From NCBI RefSeq assembly GCF_007748095.1, contig NZ_CP036287.1, positions 6,634,001-6,698,000 of the forward strand: a stretch of 64,000 nucleotides of DNA. Direction: 5' to 3'. Made by a program: the position numbers and the translations under genes. Below, piece by piece: positions 46,280 to 55,044 of the stretch. The stretch comes from Engelhardtia mirabilis. Lineage in GTDB: Bacteria > Planctomycetota > UBA1135 > GCA-002686595. Each line of letters starts with the position of its first letter. Within the stretch, counting starts at the first letter, position 1. The notes under the pieces are model-generated. The model searched no databases. It saw only the letters and a program-made list of their open reading frames with translations, and was not told where the DNA came from.

Positions 46280-48028
46280 TCAGTTCTCCAGTGCGGCCTT
46301 GGTGGTGTCGACGAAAATGGTCAGGCCGTTGGCGAAGATGCCGTTGCCCGTGTCGAGCACCGTCGTGGAAGGCCGCTCCAGCTCTTCCTGCAGCCAGACG
46401 GAGTTCTCGAGCTCACGCACGAGGGCCGAGTAGCTGGAGTTGCCGGTCGTGGCCCCGTCGTCGAAGAAGGTCATGTCGAGCACGACCTTGACCCGGTCAT
46501 CGCGTCCGCCGCGTCCGGCCAGGTACTCGGACGACGCGCCGCGGATCGAGAAGCGGCCCAGGGTGCCGTCCGCCTCCAGGGCGGAGATCACGTCCAGCAC
46601 CATGTTGAGGCCACTCATGGCGCTCATCGGCTGGGTGATGTCGCGCGACGAGCCGAGCTCTTCCTGCAGGTCCGCCATCTGCTTGTCGAGCAGGCTGCCC
46701 AGGCGCAGCAGTTGGCTGCGATAGTCCCGCCCCTCGAGGTCGCCGGTCTCGGCGAGCTCCTGGACGTACTGGTAAAGCTTGACGTCCTTGAGTTCCTGCT
46801 CGCTCGGGCGCAGGTGCCCCACGTACTCGGTGCCTGGCACGCCGATCATGTAGTTGCGGTTGGCGACCAGCCACAGCTTCACGTCGGCCTCGCGCTTGTC
46901 GAGCACGCGGCCGTTGGTGATGTAGAGCGAGGCCAGGAGCGTCAGGATCAAGAGGCCGAGCACGCCCAGGGGCAGCTCCAGACGCTCGAACTTGCTGGCG
47001 TAGGCCAGCTCCTCGCGCCGCAGGTGCGGCCGGATGTCGCCAGCGCCCAGGCGCCCCAGGGCCGCGCCGTAGGCGATCACCAGCCGCGAGCGGTCGGCGG
47101 CCGGCAGGTCGACCTGGCCTTCGAGCGGATCGAGCCGGGTCACGGCCACGCCAGCCACGTCGCTGCCGACCAGGCCCGGTACTTCGATGCCGCAGACCAA
47201 CACCGCGGAGACGTCGCGGTCGCCCTTCAGCGACGTCATCGTGCGACCGAGTTCCCGGCGCACGCGCTGCAGGATGGCGTCGGCGCGGGCCGCCGGATCC
47301 CCCGGCAGCGCGGCCTCGACGGCGGCGGTCGCATCGCCGCTCGAAGCCGACTCGTCATCCGCGTCACTGACGACGGCGATCGCGGCGGTGGATTGATCGA
47401 ACTCGCGCAGGTCGAGGGTCAGGGCCCGCGCGCCCGCCATGCGACCGCCGTCGGCGGTGACCAGGGTCGTGGTACGCGGCCCGAAGTGCACCAGCAGTTG
47501 TGCGCCCTCGGCGTCCAGGACCTCGGCCTGCTCGGCGGCGCGGAACAGGGCGGTGCAGTCGAGCTCCACGTCGAGGGGCTCGAGGCCTGCGCGGGTGGCC
47601 AACTCCAGGCGCGCGGAGATCTCGTCCTTGGGCACCGCGGTGACCAACAGGTGCGACTCGACCGGCGTCGCGTCGAGCACGATGAAGTCGCACACGACCT
47701 CGTCGATGTCCCACTGCGGAAGCTGATTCTCGACCTCGAACTTCAGGACCTCCTCGATCTTGTCCTTGTCCGCGAAGGGCAGGGAAAGGAAGCGATAGGT
47801 CGCCAGGGACGAGTCCAGGGACAGTCCGACCTCGTCGATCGAGAGCTGCTTGCGGTGGGCCTTGGCCGCGCCTCGCAGGGCGTCACCGACGGCCTCGAGC
47901 GAGTCCTCGGCGTCGGACGGCGCCATGCCGGACAGGCACAGGCGCACCTTGGGCTTCTTGGCGTTGCCGTCGAGCGCGACGAGCTCGAAGCGCCGCTCGG
48001 TGAGGTGGATTCCGCAGGTCTTGGCCAT
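46280..48028 (-). CDS. GspL/PilM-PilN-like protein
   Basis: A 582-residue protein. The N-terminal 330 residues show an actin-like ATPase layout as in PilM/GspL (VGLSLDSSLATYRFLSLPF, then FEVENQLPQWDIDEVVCDF, typical of PilM). A membrane helix lies at about 348-370, followed by a coiled-coil and periplasmic domain of about 200 residues as in PilN/GspL. It thus looks like a PilM-PilN fusion, which is the GspL architecture. It should form the inner-membrane platform with the adjacent PilO-like protein. No secretin, pilin or ATPase gene is nearby; those would have to be elsewhere. Confidence 0.72.
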   Translation of the reverse strand: MAKTCGIHLTERRFELVALDGNAKKPKVRLCLSGMAPSDAEDSLEAVGDALRGAAKAHRKQLSIDEVGLSLDSSLATYRFLSLPFADKDKIEEVLKFEVENQLPQWDIDEVVCDFIVLDATPVESHLLVTAVPKDEISARLELATRAGLEPLDVELDCTALFRAAEQAEVLDAEGAQLLVHFGPRTTTLVTADGGRMAGARALTLDLREFDQSTAAIAVVSDADDESASSGDATAAVEAALPGDPAARADAILQRVRRELGRTMTSLKGDRDVSAVLVCGIEVPGLVGSDVAGVAVTRLDPLEGQVDLPAADRSRLVIAYGAALGRLGAGDIRPHLRREELAYASKFERLELPLGVLGLLILTLLASLYITNGRVLDKREADVKLWLVANRNYMIGVPGTEYVGHLRPSEQELKDVKLYQYVQELAETGDLEGRDYRSQLLRLGSLLDKQMADLQEELGSSRDITQPMSAMSGLNMVLDVISALEADGTLGRFSIRGASSEYLAGRGGRDDRVKVVLDMTFFDDGATTGNSSYSALVRELENSVWLQEELERPSTTVLDTGNGIFANGLTIFVDTTKAALEN

Positions 48029-48066
48029 CGGGAGACGGGTCGGTGTATTGAGTTCGGCCGGCCCTC

Positions 48067-48432
48067 TTAGAGAGCGGCGAAGGGACCCACGAGGGCGTCG
48101 AAGCGCTCGCGGTCGGAGTCTTGGGGCAAGAGGCCGTTGCGGATGCGGTCGTGGCACAGGCGCCCGAGGCGCACGATCTCGTCCTCGAAGGCCCCCAACT
48201 GGCGGGAGCGGACCTCGTCGAGGGAGCGCTCGTAGTCGATCAGCACGGCGCGCAGGACCAGCACCTGCTCGGCCGAGAGGTCGAACTCACGCTCGAGCCG
48301 CACAGCGTAATCGGAGAAGGGCCCTTCCGGCGCGGCCGGGGGCCGCAGTCCATCGGCGACCAGCACCCCGGCGGGAACGCCGGCCAGGAAGGACACGCCC
48401 ATGGCGAGCAGGATCCACAGCCGCAGGGCCAT
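48067..48432 (-). CDS. CpxP/Spy-like periplasmic protein
   Basis: A 121-residue protein with an N-terminal membrane or signal helix (about residues 3-25) and a helical remainder, YAVRLEREFDLSAEQVLVLRAVLIDYERSLDEVR, typical of the metal-resistance/Spy group of periplasmic helical-hairpin proteins. Its ATG overlaps the anti-sigma stop codon (TGATG). In other bacteria such proteins act as periplasmic sensors of stress within sigma/anti-sigma loci; here that is inferred from context. Confidence 0.65.
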   Translation of the reverse strand: MALRLWILLAMGVSFLAGVPAGVLVADGLRPPAAPEGPFSDYAVRLEREFDLSAEQVLVLRAVLIDYERSLDEVRSRQLGAFEDEIVRLGRLCHDRIRNGLLPQDSDRERFDALVGPFAAL

Positions 48433-49004
48433 CAGCGACCGCGCTCCGGCCCTTCGATCGGGCTCGCCGCGCCCCCGATCGGAGACGTGCCGTCAGTGGT
48501 CGCAGCCGCCGGCGCGACGTTCGAGTCGAGCATCTTGAGCAGCTCGGGAATCTCGGTCGCCGAGAGGGTCTCGCCGCTCGGCCGGTCACGCAGTCCGATG
48601 GCCACCGAGAGGGCGAAGAGGGCCACGGCGGCCGCCGCGGTCACCAGCAGCAGGAAGTCGCGCAGGCCGAGACCGACCTCTAGCGGGGCCGCATCCTGAT
48701 CGGGCACGGCCCGCAGTCGGTGGTCCCAGGCGCCGCCGGCAGGCTCTGGCTCACGCTGGGGCTCACGCTGGGCCTGGGCTCCCTCGAAGGCCATCGCAGC
48801 CACCCGCTCGGCGAAGCCGGGCGGAACCGCAACGGGCGCGACCGCCTCGAACCAGCGGCCCAGGCCCCGCTGACGCGACGCCACCGCCCGGCAGGCCGGG
48901 CAGTCCAAGAGGTGCTGGCGCAGGGGCGCCGCCTGTCCCTCGGTCAGCTCGCCGTCCGCATAACGCGGCAGGAGCTCGAGGGCCCTCTCGCAGTGCAGGT
49001 CCAT
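48432..49004 (-). CDS. Zinc-finger anti-sigma factor
   Basis: A 190-residue protein. The N-terminal ZAS motif is HCERALELLPRYADGEL, then a His in LRQHLLDCPAC giving the HxxxCxxC metal site (residues about 4-38). A membrane helix lies near 118-140 (FLLLVTAAAAVALFALSVAIG), followed by a short external tail. It should bind the sigma factor encoded directly upstream and release it on an envelope signal. The ATG at 49004 is 8 bp after the sigma stop; a TTG at 49016 would overlap it. Confidence 0.88.
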   Translation of the reverse strand: MDLHCERALELLPRYADGELTEGQAAPLRQHLLDCPACRAVASRQRGLGRWFEAVAPVAVPPGFAERVAAMAFEGAQAQREPQREPEPAGGAWDHRLRAVPDQDAAPLEVGLGLRDFLLLVTAAAAVALFALSVAIGLRDRPSGETLSATEIPELLKMLDSNVAPAAATTDGTSPIGGAASPIEGPERGR

Positions 49005-49012
49005 TCGTTCGT

Positions 49013-49612
49013 TCAACTGACGTTCTCCTCGGGCGCCTCGCCGTACTCGGGGTACAGGCGCAGCAGGGCGTCCTTGAAGCGCGCCCTGGCCCGGAACAGA
49101 CGTGATTCGACGGTGCCGATGGAGATATCGAGCACCTCGGCGATCTCCAGGTAGCTCTGCTCCTCGAACTCGCGCAGGACCAGGACCGTGCGGAAGATCT
49201 CGGGCAGCTCCTCCAGCACCCGGTGGGTCACCTGGGCGATCTCCTCGCGCGCCATGGCCGCGTCCGGGGCCGGAAGGTTGCCGCCGCCGGCGGGCGCGGC
49301 CAGCTCGGGGTCCTCGACCGCCGTGACCGGGCTGCGACCGCGGCGCTTGAGCATGTCGAGCGCCGTGTTGACAGCGATGCGGTGGATCCAGGTCGAGAAG
49401 GACGACTGGAGCTGGAAGGTCTCCAGCTTGGAGAAGGCCTTCAGGAAGGTCTCCTGGACCACGTCCTCGATCTCCGCGGCGCTCTTGGTGTAGTGCCGCA
49501 CGAGCGAGAAGAGCCGCTCGGAATGGCGCTGCACCAGCTCCTGGAAGGCGAGCTGGTCGCCGTCCAGGGTCCGGGTCACGAGGTGGGCGTCGTCGTTCTG
49601 CGGCCGGTGCAT
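49013..49612 (-). CDS. ECF RNA polymerase sigma factor (RpoE-like)
   Basis: A 199-residue ECF sigma factor close to the RpoE type. Region 2 (about residues 20-90) contains AEIEDVVQETFLKAFSKL and FSTWIHRIAVNTALDMLKRR. Region 4 (about 135-188) contains LPEIFRTVLVLREFEEQSYLEIAEVLDISIGTVESRLFRARARFK. The ATG at 49612 gives a normal length, although the frame is open further upstream. It forms an operon with the zinc-finger anti-sigma, the CpxP/Spy-like protein and possibly the GspL/PilM-like pair. Confidence 0.94.
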   Translation of the reverse strand: MHRPQNDDAHLVTRTLDGDQLAFQELVQRHSERLFSLVRHYTKSAAEIEDVVQETFLKAFSKLETFQLQSSFSTWIHRIAVNTALDMLKRRGRSPVTAVEDPELAAPAGGGNLPAPDAAMAREEIAQVTHRVLEELPEIFRTVLVLREFEEQSYLEIAEVLDISIGTVESRLFRARARFKDALLRLYPEYGEAPEENVS

Positions 49613-49857
49613 GGCTCCGTGGGACCCGTCCGGCCCCCCGGTGAGGGGCGGATACGGTCCCGCAGGGGCGGGTACGAGTCGAAGGGCTGCATTCACGGCC
49701 CACCTCGGACGCCCGGGGCCCGAGCCTATTCCCGATCGGTCCCCGGTTCGATGGCGGGGGGAGTGGGGAGCCCTTCGGCGGGAAGGCGTGCGGGGCAGGT
49801 GGGGGGCCTAAGGGACTGCGGAGTCATTGCTTAGAGCTCAGGCGTCGAGGCGTCCCT

Positions 49858-49882
49858 GGTAGGCGTTCGTACGGTGCCAGGC
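49858..49882. repeat. Single arm of palindrome family B
   Basis: 25 bp are identical to the outer left arm of the palindrome at 23057 (GGTAGGCGTTCGTACGGTG then CCAGGC). The match stops abruptly and there is no complementary arm nearby. This looks like the remnant of an element that lost most of its length. Confidence 0.8.
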
Positions 49883-49957
49883 TCGGGTTGGATTCCCGCC
49901 CCTGGCCGACACAATGCGGGGCTCCCCATCGCCCACTCGAACCCGGATCACCCCCCC

Positions 49958-50848
49958 GTGCACGTCACCACCGCCAAGCTCGCCGAGATCAAGCTCACCA
50001 GCCAGTACCTGCGCCTCGACACGGACGTCAGCGCGCTCAAGAAGAGCGTCGAGAGCGTGGGCCTGATCCACCCGGTGACGGTCAACCAGGACCGCGAGCT
50101 GCTGGCCGGGGCGCGCCGCTTCCAGGCCGTCCGCGAGCTGGGCTGGGAGGAGCTCCCGGTCCAGGTGGTCGACCGGGACTCCTTGGCCCAGGAGCTGATC
50201 TCGATCGACGAGAACCTGGTCCGCTCGCCCCTGGGCCCGATCGAGCTGGAGCGCTACCTCAACCGCGGCCGCGAGATCTACGAGGCCCTGCACCCGGACG
50301 CGAACAAGGTCGACCTGTCCGCCGACGAGCCCACGGCCGAGCAGAAGCTCGAGCGCAGGGAGCAGGAGGCCCAGGACGAGGACTCCTTCGCCGCCGTCAC
50401 CGCCCAGAAGACCGGCCTCTCCAAGGCGGTCATCCAGGGCGCGATCAAGCGCGACGCCCTGGCCTCCGACGAGGTCAAGCGCGCGCGCAGCGAGGGCGAG
50501 CTGAACGCCACCGCGACCAACGAGGTGATCAAGCTCGACCGCGAAACCCAGGCCAAGGTCCTGCCCCTGATCGCCGGCAAGACCGCCGCCGAGACGCGCC
50601 GCATCGTCGCCGCCGCGCGGGCGGGCGGCCTCGACGCCGCCGTCGAGGAGAGCGAGCAGGTCGTGCCCTTGCCGCGCGAGTACCGCGAGATGCTCGCGCC
50701 CGTGAAGCGCGTCAACAAATCGATCAGCCGCATCCTGATCGAAGAGCTGCGCTACGAGGGCCCGCAGCAGCGCAAGATCAACAACGAGTTGATGACCTTG
50801 AAGAACAATCTCGTGCAATACTTTCGGATGGTCGGGATCGAGAAGTGA
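49958..50848 (+). CDS. ParB-domain protein
   Basis: A 296-residue protein. Residues about 5-95 form a ParB/Srx-like N-terminal domain, with the SVESVGLIHPVTVNQDRELLAGARRFQAVRELG signature. A helical region about 100-235 could be the DNA-binding part, and a basic C-terminal helix bundle follows. The usual chromosomal ParB box GERRxRA is replaced by GARRFQA, and no parA is adjacent, so it is probably an accessory nucleotidase/DNA-binding protein and not the segregation ParB. The start is GTG at 49958; the frame continues upstream into the repeat arm at 49858. Confidence 0.75.
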   Translation: MHVTTAKLAEIKLTSQYLRLDTDVSALKKSVESVGLIHPVTVNQDRELLAGARRFQAVRELGWEELPVQVVDRDSLAQELISIDENLVRSPLGPIELERYLNRGREIYEALHPDANKVDLSADEPTAEQKLERREQEAQDEDSFAAVTAQKTGLSKAVIQGAIKRDALASDEVKRARSEGELNATATNEVIKLDRETQAKVLPLIAGKTAAETRRIVAAARAGGLDAAVEESEQVVPLPREYREMLAPVKRVNKSISRILIEELRYEGPQQRKINNELMTLKNNLVQYFRMVGIEK

Positions 50849-50860
50849 GCATCCCAATCG

Positions 50861-51196
50861 ATGCGGCTGGGCGTGCTCGAGAGCCAGAAGCATCCACTTC
50901 ATCGAATCGGCGGCGAGGCGACGGCAGTGGCCGGCGCCGCCCTCCTGGATTGCGTCCTCACGGACCAGAATGGCGGCACCGTTTGCGTTACCACGACCCA
51001 AGGGGTGGGTAACGCGTTCGTTCAGGTTGGACCCTGCGGAGGCAACTCGACGGCAACGATCGTGCCCAGTGGGAGCACGCGGCGAGCCGCAAGCGATTGC
51101 CTCGACAACCAGTATTGGCTCGTGAAGCCAGTGAATGGGAAGACATGGGGCGATGCAGGCTGCTCCGACCTGGAGGCCTCCGTCTTCGACTGTTAG
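50861..51196 (+). CDS. Small Cys-rich hypothetical protein
   Basis: A possible 111-residue protein that I do not recognise. It has seven Cys, most in the second half (VCVTTTQ, GPCGGNSTA, SDCLDNQYW, AGCSDLE, terminal FDC), and looks like a secreted disulfide-bonded domain. No signal peptide is visible, so the 5' end may be lost or this may be a gene fragment. It sits 12 bp after the ParB-domain gene in a region of weaker codon bias. Confidence 0.35.
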   Translation: MRLGVLESQKHPLHRIGGEATAVAGAALLDCVLTDQNGGTVCVTTTQGVGNAFVQVGPCGGNSTATIVPSGSTRRAASDCLDNQYWLVKPVNGKTWGDAGCSDLEASVFDC

Positions 51197-51400
51197 CACC
51201 GACACGCAAGCCAGATCGCTGCCTGCTGGAACCCGCGCCGAACGGCTGGATCGGCCCAGCCGTTCGGCTTCTGCGGCGCACCAACTCGGGCCGTATCGAT
51301 CCTCCGAGTCTGCGAGCACTCGATACGGTGGCCGTCAACCGGACCCCGCGCGGTCTCCAAGACCGCTCTGCCTTCATCCCTGCCAATCCGTGACAGCTCG

Positions 51401-52381
51401 ATGAACTCTTCCAAGCGCCGGCTTGCCACCAGTCTCCTCGCCGTCTCGGCCCCCTGGTCGGCGCTTTGCATCGCAGCCGGTGAGACCTTGCCGACTTCGC
51501 CGACGTGGAGGGCGCCCTACTCCACGGCACAGTCCGCCAACGAACCAGCAGCTTCCGAGCGCGGCGAGCCGCGACTTCCATGGGCCGAAGTCCTCAGGGT
51601 GGATCCCGACCCGGAGGTCGTGACGGACGAAGGCGCACGCGCGCGGATGGTGGCGACCGGTTGGCCTTGGAGGGTGCGCCACCGTGAGAGCGGGGCCGAG
51701 CTCTTGCTGGTGCCGCCGGGCGAGTTCATGCGCGGGTCGCTCGAGGAGAGCGACGAGTACATGCCGGACGAGTACCCGCCGCAGCACATGATCGTCGATC
51801 GGCCCTACTACCTCGCAAGGACGGAGCTGACCCGGGCCCAATGGCTCGCGGTGATGGAGCCCGGCCCGGAGAGTTGGGGTGAGAACGACGGCGACAAGCC
51901 AGCCACCGACGTGACGTTCGACCAGATCCAGGAGTTCCTCGGCCAGAGCGGGCTAGGACTGCCCAGGAACTCGGAGTGGGAGTACGCCTGCCGCGCAGGG
52001 ACGACCGGGCAGCGCTATGGCCCGATCGACGAGATCGCTTGGTACAGCGACAACTCGACGGAGCCCATGCCAGTAGGCCTCCTGAAGCCCAACGCTTGGG
52101 GCTTCTACGACACCATCGGAAATGTCTGGGAGTTCACCAGCACCTTCCAACAAGACCTACGCCGCTATTGGACGAAAGAGCCGCAGACGGTCATCGCTGA
52201 AGACGAGATTCAGAGCCTGAAGCGCAGCATTCGGGGCGGGGGGGGAGGCTTGCAGCCGATCGACATGCGGGCGCCCTACTGTCTGGGACAGTTCCCCGAC
52301 CGGGCGAGGAACTCCGTCGGACTTCGTGCAGCCTTCCACCTTCCGAATGCGACCGTTACAGGCGGCGAGTCGGACGGTTGA
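51401..52381 (+). CDS. Secreted FGE-fold (SUMF1-like) protein
   Basis: A 326-residue protein with an N-terminal signal peptide (about residues 1-26). A formylglycine-generating-enzyme-like domain starts near 92, with ELLLVPPGEFMRGS, YLARTELTRAQWLAVM, LPRNSEWEYACRAGTTGQRYG, NAWGFYDTIGNVWEF and a C-terminal RGGGGG to GLRAAF. The catalytic Cys pair of true FGEs is not at the expected place after RGG, so sulfatase maturation is unlikely; a binding or structural role is more probable. The ATG at 51401 is the natural start before the signal sequence. Confidence 0.8.
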   Translation: MNSSKRRLATSLLAVSAPWSALCIAAGETLPTSPTWRAPYSTAQSANEPAASERGEPRLPWAEVLRVDPDPEVVTDEGARARMVATGWPWRVRHRESGAELLLVPPGEFMRGSLEESDEYMPDEYPPQHMIVDRPYYLARTELTRAQWLAVMEPGPESWGENDGDKPATDVTFDQIQEFLGQSGLGLPRNSEWEYACRAGTTGQRYGPIDEIAWYSDNSTEPMPVGLLKPNAWGFYDTIGNVWEFTSTFQQDLRRYWTKEPQTVIAEDEIQSLKRSIRGGGGGLQPIDMRAPYCLGQFPDRARNSVGLRAAFHLPNATVTGGESDG

Positions 52382-52633
52382 GGCTCGCCTCCGTGGGCGC
52401 CTCACCCTGAGAACTGGCGGCTGCTCGGAAGACGAAGCATGCCCTTGCTCTTGGCTCGTCGGCAAACCGCGACGCGCGCGGACTGGCTCGGGTTGGCCGC
52501 TACTCGGCTCGAGCACCATGTTTCCCCACCCGCGGCTGTCGCGTGCCAACGATCAGGTCACGTGCCAACCATCCGAAGGTGAAGGCCTTGCCTCCCGTGT
52601 TCGTGCTGCGCGTCTGGATGGCCGCACTCGTAG

Positions 52634-53236
52634 ATGATCTCGAACAGACCTCGTCCCACCGTGTTGCTGGCTCTGATCACCCTGTGCGCCGTCGCGGTGA
52701 TCTGGGCTCTGCGCTCGCAGTTCGCCGAGTCCCCTGCGGCTTTTCGGACCGCTGATCCGGGCCACGCGGAATTGGCGGACGAGTTGGCTCGCGGGGCTCC
52801 GCTACCGGATCCGATCGACGGGGTGGATCGCCGCGAGGCCCGCCAGGCGCCGGCCAAGGCGGAGGCCACGGGTTTGATGGCCGCAGAGGTGCAGCTCCGC
52901 TCCTCCCACGACCTCCCCATCGACTTGGCGATGTGGTGGCCGGGAACGACCGACGATCGCGAAGCCGGGCGGTGGATCGCCGGGCCCGGGATCCGCCGGG
53001 CGGCGGGCCCGCCGAGCGCGGGCTCGCGGTTCGTCGTCAGCGAGCGCCCCTCCTGCCAGGAGGCTGTGGGTCACTTGCCGGTTCAGGTCGGCGTCGGCGA
53101 CCGCGACCTCGAGGCCACGGTGGACCAACTCCTCGAGTGCATCTCGGCCGGTGCGCGCTACCGCGTGGTCGGATGCCACCACAACCTCCCGGCGCCCCTT
53201 CGAGAGGTGGTCGAGCGCGAGCTCTGCTCGGCCTAG
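52634..53236 (+). CDS. Membrane-anchored hypothetical protein, N-terminal part before an amber codon
   Basis: A 200-residue product with an N-terminal membrane/signal helix (LLALITLCAVAVIWALRS, about residues 11-28) followed by an external region with HDLPIDLAMWWPGTTDD. I do not recognise the family. The frame is stopped by TAG at 53234-53236, yet the same frame stays open and protein-like right after it to 54664. The two parts together would make about 676 residues. The first part is therefore most likely the N-terminus of a gene cut by a nonsense mutation. Confidence 0.6.
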   Translation: MISNRPRPTVLLALITLCAVAVIWALRSQFAESPAAFRTADPGHAELADELARGAPLPDPIDGVDRREARQAPAKAEATGLMAAEVQLRSSHDLPIDLAMWWPGTTDDREAGRWIAGPGIRRAAGPPSAGSRFVVSERPSCQEAVGHLPVQVGVGDRDLEATVDQLLECISAGARYRVVGCHHNLPAPLREVVERELCSA

Positions 53237-54664
53237 GTCGGCGATCGGCTGCGAATCGCCATCGGCGCCACGGCCCTGACCGCACTCGGTTTCCGGGAGC
53301 TGACGCTGGCGCTCGAGAGCCCGGCGGGGCCACCGGTTTCCGTCGCGCTGACCCTGGAGCCCGGCGCTCGGGACGTGCTCGACCTCGGCGCAGGTACCCA
53401 GCCCCTCGCCGAGCTCGCGCCGATCGAGGTTCAAGTGCTGGCGCCAGCCTGCGGCGGCCCCTCCGGCGCGGCCACGGACATGGCCCGCGTCGCGAACACC
53501 CGCGCCGAGTCGATCGAGGCCGCCGGTGGGAGGGCTGGTGCCCTGGTGGGTTTCGATCAGGTCATGGCCCTGGGCCCGGACGGGGACGGACGCCTGGTCG
53601 GGCCGAGCGCGCCGATCGGTTCCGAACTCGTGGTGCGGGTCACCCTCGAAGGGAGCCGCGATGCAGCCGCCTTGCGTGTCCATCACACCGGAGATCCGAT
53701 CCCGATCCGACCCGCCGGCGGCATCGAGGTCCGTGGAAGCACCCTCTCCCCCTCCCAGTCAGCCCCCCCGGCCCTGTCCGTGCGCTGGCTGCTGTCGCGG
53801 GTCGAGGGCGACGTGCCGATCCCTTTGGGTTTCGGCTCGACCGCCGCGCTCGTCGACGACGAGGGAGCCTTCCGATTCGCGGTGGGTCCCACCTGGGCCT
53901 CCTTGCAACCGGGCGTCGAGACGACCGGACCTCGTCGATTGATGCTCACGATCTCGACCCCCGGAGCGGCGCCGCAGGTGGTCTCGGTCGATGTCGCTCC
54001 TGACGCGTGCCAGGCGTGGCTCGGCGCGGTCGACCTGGGGACTCCGAAGTCGTTCGAGGTTCGCTTGACCACACCCGTGCCCGAGCTGCTGGCCGGTGAG
54101 CTCGACACGAGCCAACCCGTTCGTGTCATCGTCAACGGCGGCGAGCCCCTGGTCCTCGATCTGTTCCACGCCCGCGCCATCGCACGGGACGAGGCCCTAC
54201 TGGTGCTGACGCCATCGGCCGCAGACGGCTCGCCGGTGGTCGACGAATCGGGCTGGTCGCGCACCGTCGACCTGCTGACGGCCCCCGGCCCGGCGCTCCT
54301 GGTGGCGGCGTGCCAACCAACGGTGGGCAGCGCACGGGCGAACCTCCTGGTCGCCGACCGTGGCGAGAACGGCCGCTGGACACCGCGCGCCCTGGTCGCG
54401 CACGTCGCGGAGTTGAAGGGGCTACCCGGCCAGCCGGAGGCCTACGCCCTCGCCTGGCGCAGCGGCGGCGCCCTGGTTCCGGTGGCTCACGGCTTCATCC
54501 TGCCCGAGGCACCGAACCCGACGTCGATCCCCTTCTTCGCTCCAGCGCAGATCGACGGGCTGACCCTCGACTTCCCCTCTCGCACTGCGCTCGGCACCTT
54601 CGAATACCCACCTGGCGCGGGGCGGCGCCACGCGCTCGAGCTCCCAGCAGCCCTCGGTCCCTGA
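53237..54664 (+). pseudogene. C-terminal part of the amber-interrupted gene
   Basis: An open frame of 475 codons that continues in the same frame as the gene stopped at 53234-53236, with no frameshift. The first residues after the stop (VGDRLRIAIGATALTALGF) read naturally as the continuation. The body is beta-rich, with LRVHHTGDPIPIRPAGGIEV, VSVDVAPDACQAWLGAVDLG and a C-terminal domain ending ALELPAALGP. It resembles the external parts of other large secreted planctomycete-type proteins, but I do not recognise a family. A GTG at 53375 could start a shorter product. Confidence 0.6.
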
Positions 54665-55044
54665 CCCACCGCAGCCCGGTTGCGCTGGCACGGCGTCGTG
54701 CGCCGGCGCCCGAGTCCGTCGATCGGCTCTCCCTGCGGGTGCCCCCCGCGTTCTCCGGCGACGGCGCGCTCGAGATTGGCGTCGAGAAGGGCGACGGACA
54801 CGGCGGCGACCAAGAGTCGAGACAGAACCAGCTCCTCCACTGGTGCATCCGCGCCCCCGACTGCAGCCTGCGAAATCGATCCACCCTGACTCGACGGCTC
54901 TATAGCCGAGCACATGGAGGGGGCAGTAACCTCTCCCCCAAGATCGAACGATGTCTGCCCCTCGCTGGCGTTCTTCCTGGCCTAACGGGTCCGTCGCGTT
55001 GAGCCTTCGCGATCTCTCGTCTTTCGAGACCATCTACGATCCCG
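54665..55044. other. Intergenic gap
   Basis: A 380-bp stretch between the interrupted gene and the secreted protein at 55045. Open frames on both strands are short and have no convincing start, signal or motif. A GGGGG/CCCCC pairing around 54920-54940 could form a small hairpin. I see no gene here. Confidence 0.4.

Noticed and set aside
45281..48070. A 929-codon plus-strand open frame opposite the GspL/PilO-like genes
   Set aside because: It is a shadow of the real minus-strand genes; the real frames have membrane helices, proper starts and operon overlaps, while this one has none.
49958..50848. Chromosome-partitioning ParB with an origin nearby
   Set aside because: The ParB box is altered, there is no parA, no parS-like palindrome was seen, and no dnaA or gidA gene is present.
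51401..52381. True sulfatase-maturing formylglycine-generating enzyme
   Set aside because: The fold motifs are present but the two catalytic Cys after RGG are missing; the only Cys in that region is at another position.
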